Shown here piece after piece: positions 55,934 through 64,000 of a stretch of DNA of 64,000 bases. Position numbers and translations under genes: made by a program. The stretch's first letter is position 1. Every line of letters starts with the position of its first letter. The notes below the pieces were generated by a model that was given only the letters and a program-made list of their open reading frames with translations, was not told where the DNA came from and made no database searches. The DNA lies in NCBI RefSeq assembly GCF_954871325.1, contig NC_088775.1:80453561-80517560 (forward strand), in the 5' to 3' direction. The stretch comes from Gordionus sp. m RMFG-2023 (taxonomy: Eukaryota > Nematomorpha > Gordioida > Chordodea > Parachordodidae).

Positions 55934-58900
55934 TGGTGCCCCGGTTACGGAGGTACGTTTTTCGTTTTTCTTTCTCTTTAAAAAAATAAAATAAAGTAAA
56001 TAATAAAAGTTTAAAAAAATTTTAAAAAAAATATCCTTACCTTGAATTCTTTTGTAAAAATAAAAAGTAAAGGAATTACTTATCAAATTCGTCGTTCGAT
56101 ATTGGAGATGATAAAAGGACATATAAAATTTTTTTGACTTTTCTTTTCGATAGTCAAAACTTTATCCAAATTTACAAAATCATAAAAGGTAAAAAAAAAA
56201 AAAGAGAAAATAAAATATATATATATATAAATAAAAAGAGTAATATGATAAAAAATAGTTTTTTCATCGGAATCTTTGCATTTTTACGTTATGATGTTTT
56301 GTTTTAAAGCTTATAATATACCTCAGTGCATAATTATCGATAAAATGTTGAAGGAAATGGGAGTATGTAATGAATTCTCTTATGTCCGTGATAATAGAAT
56401 GAATGAAATTGTCTTTTATTTAAAGTCCTTACGAAAAATGATTGATACCTATATGTCTCTAAATGGGGTGAAAATAATTTCATTTTTATATCTTGTGAAA
56501 TTACGGAATATTAAAATTTAAATATTAAAATTTAAATATCTTTACGCTTTACATATTTGACATACTATATTTATAGGGTATAGAAAATTTTCCCTATGTT
56601 ACGTTATTAAATATAAATTTACGCGATGTTTAACCTATAGAATATCAATAAAATTTTTTTAATTTTCCTTCTAAAACTTAGTGGACTAAATCCTCTTTAC
56701 GAATTAGAATTAAATTTTTCACAGACAAATTATATTGAAACTTAGTGGATTAAATCCTTTTTACGAATTTGAATTAGAATTTTTATAGATCAACTATTGA
56801 AACTTAGTGGACCACATTCTCTTGATTAAAATTAAAATTTTTATACAACTTAAATTTGCTTTTAATGATACTACAATGTTTTGCTTTGACGATTTTAAAT
56901 ATAGAAAGTTTACTTTACTCAAATAAAATTTTATCATGGACGAAAAATTAACTCTTACACACACTCAATATGTTCCTAAATTTCCCAAGTTATCAGGAAA
57001 ATTATCTGAGACTTATCTTAACTTAATAGAAACATACTTTGAAGGACATATTGAGTCAGACTCATCTAAAGTTAGGACACTACTATGTAGCTTACCAATT
57101 GAGATTGTAGACCAAGTTACGTCGATATGTTCTAAAGCACAGTTAAAAGACTTTAATATTGTTTTTGGTAAATTGAAACTGTTAATTCCAAGTGAGGACA
57201 TTAATGTAAATATAAAGAACTTTAACTTAGCGGTACAAGGTGCCGAGGAGTCCTTCCATACTTTTTATTTTAGAATTTCAAAACTTCATAAAAAATGCGA
57301 TTTTGATAACGATACAAGAATGATTGAGAAATTAATAACTTGTTCTTTAAATGATAATATCAGAAAGAAGTTAAATAAACATAAGCACGAAGGCTTAGAT
57401 AAGATGATGAAATTAGGAGTGGAGTTAGATGGCAGCAATATTAAACCAGACGTTAGCGATACAAATTATGTAGACAATGATAAAAAATTTGATAAAAATA
57501 AAAAATTTTACAATTGAAACATGGATAAAATACCATGCAAAAGTACTTTTAGTAATAATGAGAATAATTCTAATGATTATGAACATAATAATTTTAGAGA
57601 AAATAATTTTAATTATAATGGACGTAACACTCGTAGGGAAAATTTTGATTTTAAGAAGAGGAATTATAATGATTTTAGGCCTAATGATAGTGCTAGCCGA
57701 AACTATGAAAATAATATTTTTCGAGACAGTGAGGGTAACTTTAGAAATTTTCGTAATAACCAATCTTTGAATAACAATTCAAACTATTACGGAAGAAACT
57801 CCATGTGGCACAACAACATTAATACAAACAATTATGATAGAAACAATGCCTGGCAATACAATAACAATTCAAACAATTATGGTAGAGGTACTTGGCAAAA
57901 CAATAATTATAATGGGAGAAACAATTCCTGGTCTTACAACAATCAAAGAAATCAGAGTCAATATAATAATCGATATGGTTATCAATATCAATCCTACAAT
58001 AACAACAATAATGGAGAAAATAATACGTGGAAAAATTATAATCAAAATATTAATCAAAGAAAACCATTACAATATAATGACATGAATCAAAGTAACATCA
58101 ATTGTAACATGAACATTGAAGAGATTGTTAAAAAAAATAACCCTACACAAAATAATAATGGTATGTGATTTTAATATCAACAATTTAACTGAGTTTAAAC
58201 TTAATTATAATGCGTTCATGACTACTTTAAAAGTAAATGATGCTGCTGTTACTATGCAGGTTGATACGGGATCCAAGTTTACAATTATACCTCATGATAT
58301 GGCTAAACAAATTGGTATTAAAGATCTTAAAAAGTCCACTCTACAACTCACAGCTTATGATGGAAACTTAATCAAAATTATTGGCGTCAGTAACCTACGA
58401 AGGTATCACCAAACACTTGCAAGCCGTGGTCGTTAAATCTAATAAAAATGCGTTATTGGGACGTATGTGGATTAATGCCTTTAGTAATATTTTGAACAAA
58501 TTTATAGCAAACATTGATACCAACTATGAAGATGAAATAAAGAAATTAATAAAAGATTGCGAATCTAAACTGACTAAAAAACCGATCAACAAAGGGAATG
58601 TCAAGATATATCTACGTAATGACGCCAAACCGAAAATCATACCACCTAGACGGTTACCTTATTCAAAGATAGACGCTGTTACTAGAGAACTTATGAGATA
58701 GATAGGAGATGGAGTCATTGAGCCGGTAACAGATGTCCGATGGGCAAGTCCGATGGGCAAGTCCGATAACCGCTGTCTACAAGGATAATGGGAGCGTTAG
58801 GGTTTGCGCCGACTTCAAAGACACTGTCAACCCAGCCCTTGAGGACTTCAGATACCCACTTCCAAGAATAAATGATCTTATCGCTAAGCTCAAGGAAGGG

Positions 58901-61692
58901 AAGAAGTTCACTAAGATAGATTTCAAGGATGCGTTCCTACAAATTCCCATCGACGAAACCTGCAGAGACATATTAACTATATCTACACACAGGGGGTACT
59001 ACCGGTTTACCAGACTTCCTTTTGGGTTAAAGACTTCATCTGCGATTTTTCAACAAATTATGGATCAAATTTTCGGTGACATGAAAGATGTCATATTTTA
59101 TAATGATGATCTACTAATTACGGGAAGTAGTGACGAAGGTAGTGACGAAGTTCATTTCAACAACATAAAGAAGGTTTTTGAAAGAATACTATCTCATGGT
59201 TTAGTGCCTAATTTTGCAAAAAGCTTATTTTTCAAAAAAAGTCTAAGGTTCTTAGGACACGACATCGACGCCAAGGGGATCCACACCAACCATAACAAGA
59301 TCGAGGTGATCGTTAAAATGCCGGAACCAAAATCAGCCGCGGAATTGTCAACGTTTTTAGGTATGGCCGGGTACTACAGAAAATTTTTGAACAACTTCGC
59401 TGAAATAGCTGATCCTTTATACAAGATTGTTAACAAAGAAAAGTGGGAGTGGAATTTGGAACACTCCAAAAGTTTTGATGATCTAAAGACATTGATTAGT
59501 CTTCCTCCAGCTTTGACGTACTTTAATCCTGAACTACCTATCGGAATTGCGACTGATGCATCTAAAAGAGGTTTAGGAGCTGTTTTGTTTCACACTGAAA
59601 AAGATGGCAAAGAAAACCCGATAGCTTTTGCATCAAGAACTTTAGCAAAATCCGAAACAAATTATACCAATATTGAGCGTGAAGCTCTAGCCATTATGTT
59701 TGCTATCAAGAGATTTCAAGAATACTTGATAGGGACTAAGTTCACTATTGTAACGGATCACAAGCCGCTAATCCATATTTTTACCAAAGGGCTCAAAGAT
59801 AATAGCACCATGTCATTAAGGTTACAGAAGTGGAGTATAATTTTGGGGGGTTACGACTTTAACATCAGATATAAAGCTGGTAAATACAATGTTGTTCCCG
59901 ATTGCCTCTCAAGACTACCACAAGTAATTGATGATGACGTTATTGATGATATCGCTATTATAAATGACTTTGGCGATATACCTCTTAGTTTTGACCGAAT
60001 ACGTAATGAAACGTCCAAAGTTTTTGAATTATCTCAAGTTATGAGTGACATAAGAAATAATGTGCCTATCCAAAATAAAATTTATGAAAATATTGAATAC
60101 GAACTAAGTATCATTAAAGATTGTCTGTACAAAAGCGACAAAATAATAATTCCGTCAAGTCTGAGAAAGAACATACTGAAGGCGTTACACGAAGGTCATT
60201 TGGGAGCAGGTAAAATTAAATCCTTAGCCAAAGATTGTATGTGGTGGTCTGGTATGGTCAACGACATTGATTTGGAAGTCAAAAGTTGCGATGATTGTAA
60301 TATTTATCATGACAATCCAAAGAAAATACAAGCCATGGGTAGCAGCAACTAAACCATTTGAAAGGATACACATAGATTATGCGGGTCCGTTTTTTACAAA
60401 GAATTGGTTGATAATCGTTGATGCTTACAGTAAATTTCCGGTTATAGTTCCGGTAAAGAGTATTACGACTGAATTCACGTTAAAGGAAATTTATAAAACT
60501 ATTTCACTATTTGGTATACCTGAAACCATTGTTACAGATAATGGTACCAATTTCACGAGCAAAGATTTTGAAAAATTTTGCAGCAATTATGGTATAAAAC
60601 ATGTACTAACGTCGGCCTACCATCAGCAATCTAATGGACAAGCTAAACGTATGATGAGAACATTTAAAGCTCATATGAAAAGAAACATAAAGATTGACAA
60701 ACTGCGCTGGACAGATTTTTGTTCAACTATAGAAACACGCCGAATGACACTACGGGAGTTACACCGTCCAAGAGAATGTTTAACCGCGACATTAGAATAA
60801 AGTGGGATTTATTAAAACCTTTGGAGGATAAAGTTGGTGAAGTCTTCATGTCGTTACCACGAAATCGAACTTTTAATAGAGGAGACTATGTTTGGTGTAA
60901 GAAACAGGGTGATAATACGTGGTGCAAAGGCAGCATCAAGCTTAAAGAGAATAACACCATGTTTCAAGTTTATACTGATAAAGGGATAGTAAGAAGGCAT
61001 CTTGATCAGTTAAGGAAAAGAGAATGTTAAAACAGTTTAAAATATTATGAAATTGACCCTAAGAATTCCTCTAAGGGGGGAAGTGTGGACACGAAGAATG
61101 AGATTAAGATACCAATTATTAGACCAATAAGAATTAAAAATAAACCTGATTACTTAAAAGATTACGTGCTTAAAATTTAAAAATATAAAACGCATAAAAC
61201 GCTAAAAATATAAAACGCTATGATTAATAAAAATAATATAATAATCATTATGATTTATCATTCCTTATTTTATTCCTTATTCCATAAATTATCATTCCTT
61301 ATTATATATTTTATTGTTCCGAAATTCAAAATTTTATTCGTACATATTATTCATATATTTGATTTGATCAACTATTCCAAATTACATATTCCGATTTATT
61401 CCAAATTCCAATATTCGACTGGATTAATTATGAAACATGATAATAACAATTTTGAGAAATGTGAACAACATACGATAAGGATATCAAGCCTACAAAAAAT
61501 GTACAAACTCACGCAACTCTAATAAACGATTTTATCAAACCTACGTGATAGAATCAAGCCTACGAGAACATTTGAGACTTATGCGCTAGCCAAGATAAAA
61601 CCGAGTACAATCGAAACGGGAAAAAACTTCTGGGACAACAAGCTCTCGATGACTGCTGAGAAGAAGCTTCGTTCTTTGTTGAAGAGGGGGAA

Positions 61693-61908
61693 TGTTGATT
61701 GATCATATATAAATTTAAAGAATTAATCTTAAATTTGAATAGTTAATCTTATATTATAAATTGATGTGTTTGATATAATTTAACTATTCACAAAAACGTG
61801 ATATTATATATTTTTCAATTAACTTTTTTTATATATATATACTATGTTTTTAGATATAGAAGACAATAAAATATTTTAAAAAATAATTAATTTGAATAGC
61901 TTACTTCA
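61693..61908 (+). repeat. Right LTR of the Ty3/gypsy element
   Basis: A 216-bp partner of the left LTR, preceded by the purine tract at 61681-61692 and followed by the AAACC duplication. Confidence 0.93.
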
Positions 61909-62772
61909 AAACCAAATTAATTAATAATGCAAATGACAATATTTCTCAGAAATTGGCCGATAAAGTTATTGTTGATTTTATAATTTATACAGTTCAGCCA
62001 ATGTCCTTAATTGATAATCCATCATTTACCACGATAATTAAAACTCTATCCCCTGGTACAACAATTTTATGCCGCCAGATACTAATGAATAAAATAGCAG
62101 ATAACTTTAAAATGATGAAAGATGCTCTAATAGTAGAGTTATCAGAGATATCATATACATCTACCACGAGAGATAGTTGAACACATAACGGAAGGTAAAA
62201 ACTTATTTATATTTATAAATTGATCTGATTAAATATTTTTGAGCTTATATGGTAATCACAGGCCATTGGCTAGACCTAGAACTTTAAAAAGAAGATCTGT
62301 GGCATTAGCCCTCAAAATGATAATAGGATGCCAGAATACGATGTACTTGCAAATAAAATTATTGATAATCTACCTTATATTAAAAATAGGTAGTGTAGAG
62401 AGATTATTTAATAAGGCAAAACTTATACTTTCTGATAGTCGCTCTAGACTTGAGGATGATAATATTGAAAAGATTTTATTATTAAAATGCAATAAATTAC
62501 CATAAATATTTATTTTTATTACATAATTTTTTTTTAATCAAAACTAATTATATTTTAATATTTACAAATGTTGATTTTTATATATTTACTATACAATAAC
62601 ACTAGAAGCAAAAAATAAAAAATTTGTTTGTAAATTTTTTTTATACAAAGTAGCTTAAAAAGTAGCTAAAGCTACTTTTAAAAAATAGTAGCTAATAGAG
62701 AGCTACTTTTTTTGACAAATAGCGATAGCGGTAGCACGCTACTTTTAAAAGTAGCGTTTAACTGATTTATGC

Positions 62773-64000
62773 ATCAGAGTTAAAATAAAAAATTTATAAA
62801 TTGTATACTATGTTACGCATATATATTATTTATTACCATTTGTTTTAATATAAAGACGTATTGTGCATGTTGTATGCATATAATCTAAATATTTTTTAAC
62901 AGTTAGAAAGAGTATTTTGATTATTATTATTATTATACTGAAAAAGATCTTGTAATAAAATGACCCATTTATTTATTCTTAAATTTGACGTTTAATTATG
63001 TTAAAGAATTATAAGAGAAAAAGAATATATTTGAAAATTATTTATAGGGTATCACCATCAGAGACGATACACTTAAATTGATGATAATTTAAATTGAGTA
63101 AAACTTCCATAATTTTATCTGAAGAATTCACATTACAATGAAACGTTGATTATTTTATTTATTCGACTTATGAAGATGCTATTCTTTTTTATTCGTATAA
63201 ATTTATATGTATATCTATTGAATAGCATAATAATAAAAAATCTTTCCAGATGAAACTAAAAAAATTAAAATTTTAACTAAAGGGTAATAAGAAAGTGAGA
63301 ATTTGATAGTTCTATAGGAATCATAATTCGGCAACCTATATAATTTTGACTTAAATTTAGAAGGCACAATGATGAACGTGGAGGACAACAACTGAAATAT
63401 CAATGTGTCTTCTTTCTAAGTTATATATATCAAATGTATGCACCGTATTTAGACTTAGAATTGCCCAACTATTTCTTTTAAATATTCAACTTCTTCAGAA
63501 TTAACTTTGCTCATGTGTTTTTCCCCTATTATTTGACAAATCCAGATTTGGAGAATTAATACACGCATTAAATTCAGACTTTATAAAATTTATAGTTAAA
63601 CTTTAGCATATTATCAAATGTAATTGTGGTTTTCATTCTTTATATCAATTTGTATTTTCCAACATGGCTATAGAAAGGCCGGTCAAAGTCTAGTACTGGT
63701 CGAGATCCGATAGAAAATCTTCTATTCATTTTATAAAATTTGAAATGTGAATCTGTATGATCAAATTTTTTATAGTTTCAACAAAAATTATATATGAGTA
63801 TTACGCAGTATGTAAGCATAATATGAATGCCTACCTCTAATGATTATTTTTAAGTATTAACTAGAAATATAAATATATTTAGATTCTCAAATTTACCTTC
63901 TGTCATGCCATGGTATGCTGTTAAAAATGGAATTAAACCTGGAATATATTTAACATGGTTAGTTATTTATCAAAATATATTGTATGTAAGAAAAATATAA
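62773..64000. other. AT-rich spacer with one candidate minus-strand exon
   Basis: Mostly non-coding. On the minus strand around 63963-63897 an open frame encodes NHVKYIPGLIPFLTAYHGMT followed by EG, with an acceptor-like TATATTCCAG at 63948-63939 and a donor-like GAAG/GTAAAT at 63897/63896. The sequence looks like real protein but is too short to name. A second small open stretch (MSKVNSEEVEYLKEIVGQF, about 63515-63455) lies downstream on the same strand and may belong to the same gene. Confidence 0.35.

Larger units (their letters stand above)
55720..61908 (+). mobile_element. Ty3/gypsy LTR retrotransposon, nearly whole and young
   Basis: Two LTRs (214 and 216 bp) start TGTTGATTGATC and end GCTTACTTCA. 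The 5-bp duplication AAACC flanks the element (55715-55719 and 61909-61913). A primer-binding site TGGTGCCCCGG follows the left LTR and a purine tract GAAGAGGGGG precedes the right one. Parts in order: a leader of about 1 kb; a gag-like region (about 56.9-57.5 kb); an Asn-rich region (57.5-58.2); protease with DTGS (about 58.26); reverse transcriptase with YxDD (58.7-59.4); RNase H (59.5-59.9); integrase with an HHCC-type finger and DDE core (60.1-60.8) and a C-terminal domain to about 61.03 kb. Protease-RT-RNase H-integrase order defines Ty3/gypsy. The LTRs are nearly identical, so it is recent. It carries a few breaks and is treated here as a fossil. No envelope-like region was seen. Confidence 0.93.
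55067..62764 (+). mobile_element. hAT transposon remnant split by an LTR retrotransposon
   Basis: The left end CAGAGTTGTTAAAGTAGCGC and the right end AAGTAGCGTTTAACTG are related, and both subterminal regions are packed with AGTAGC/GCTACT words. Flanks ATTTAAAT and ATTTATGC share only 5 of 8 bases. Plus-strand transposase pieces: a BED-finger-like segment at about 55500-55620 (SSNQSSSYNLKKHLK); then, right of the LTR element, 61914-62180 (NISQKLADKVIVDFIIYTVQ, SLIDNPSFTTIIKTLSPG); and the hAT tail at 62239-62505 (VERLFNKAKLILSDSRSRL). The catalytic middle is deleted, so it is non-autonomous. Confidence 0.78.

Noticed and set aside
56276-56521. 81-aa ORF in the leader of the Ty3/gypsy element
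   Set aside because: No similarity recognised; leader ORFs of this size are expected by chance.
57425-58085. Extra ORFs on both strands rich in Ile, Thr and Asn
   Set aside because: Shadows of the Asn-rich region of the Ty3/gypsy element in other frames.

Overview
The window is nuclear DNA from an invertebrate animal. It is very AT-rich. It carries a Barentsz/CASC3-type exon-junction gene, a seven-transmembrane receptor, introns of only 32-46 nt in two genes, and a decayed mitochondrial insertion whose ND1 piece has bilaterian-type motifs. I cannot name the species. Host genes are sparse, and most of the recognisable sequence is transposons nested inside other transposons.

Host genes. On the minus strand at 1-4806 lies a five-exon Barentsz (CASC3/MLN51) gene whose 3' end is outside the window. 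At 20655-22589 (minus) is an intron-free rhodopsin-like receptor with an unusually long first intracellular loop. At 25440-27135 (minus) is a two-exon, Ser-rich, disordered protein of 378 aa. At 39676-40108 (minus) is a small gene with three introns of 32-45 nt. At 17511-17750 (plus) is a 79-aa ORF I do not recognise, and one candidate exon lies near 63.9 kb.

Mobile DNA, left to right: a decayed Ty3/gypsy fossil (5.6-7.3 kb) holding a piece of a hAT element; small hAT elements with CCCGG-rich ends (8.0 and 9.3-10.2 kb); a nearly complete BED-finger hAT transposon (11253-14243, 8-bp target duplication); a hAT remnant split by a 999-bp hAT MITE (16046-17044); a long-inverted-repeat element (27.4-31.05 kb) split by a piggyBac (29220-30888), with an empty copy of the insertion site in its other arm; a hAT remnant (31212-31998); two facing copies plus a fragment of a DNA transposon whose transposase carries an HGKSACDG signature (32.3-38.0 kb); a hAT (40502-43245) containing an RTE-like LINE; a second LINE tail (43.5-43.9 kb); a hAT with inverted arms, a nested 497-bp MITE and a perfect 134-bp tandem duplication (45.0-47.7 kb); and a Helitron scrap (48.0-48.3 kb).

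Mitochondrial insertion and the right end. From about 49.1 to 53.9 kb, minus-strand copies of mitochondrial 16S rRNA, a tRNA-Ala-like piece, 12S rRNA and ND1 form a NUMT. It is interrupted by a 2036-bp hAT with 8-bp target duplications and by LINE 3' tails. Then come two foldback repeats and a hAT (55067-62764) that was itself split by a young Ty3/gypsy LTR element (55720-61908; 5-bp target duplication, almost identical 214/216-bp LTRs).

The order of events can often be read from the nesting. I found no CRISPR array and no convincing functional tRNA gene. Nothing here clearly qualifies as a new molecular system. The best leads are the frame-consistent Barentsz gene, the micro-intron gene, the facing HGKSACDG elements, and the AGA codon at a conserved Arg of the ND1 fragment.
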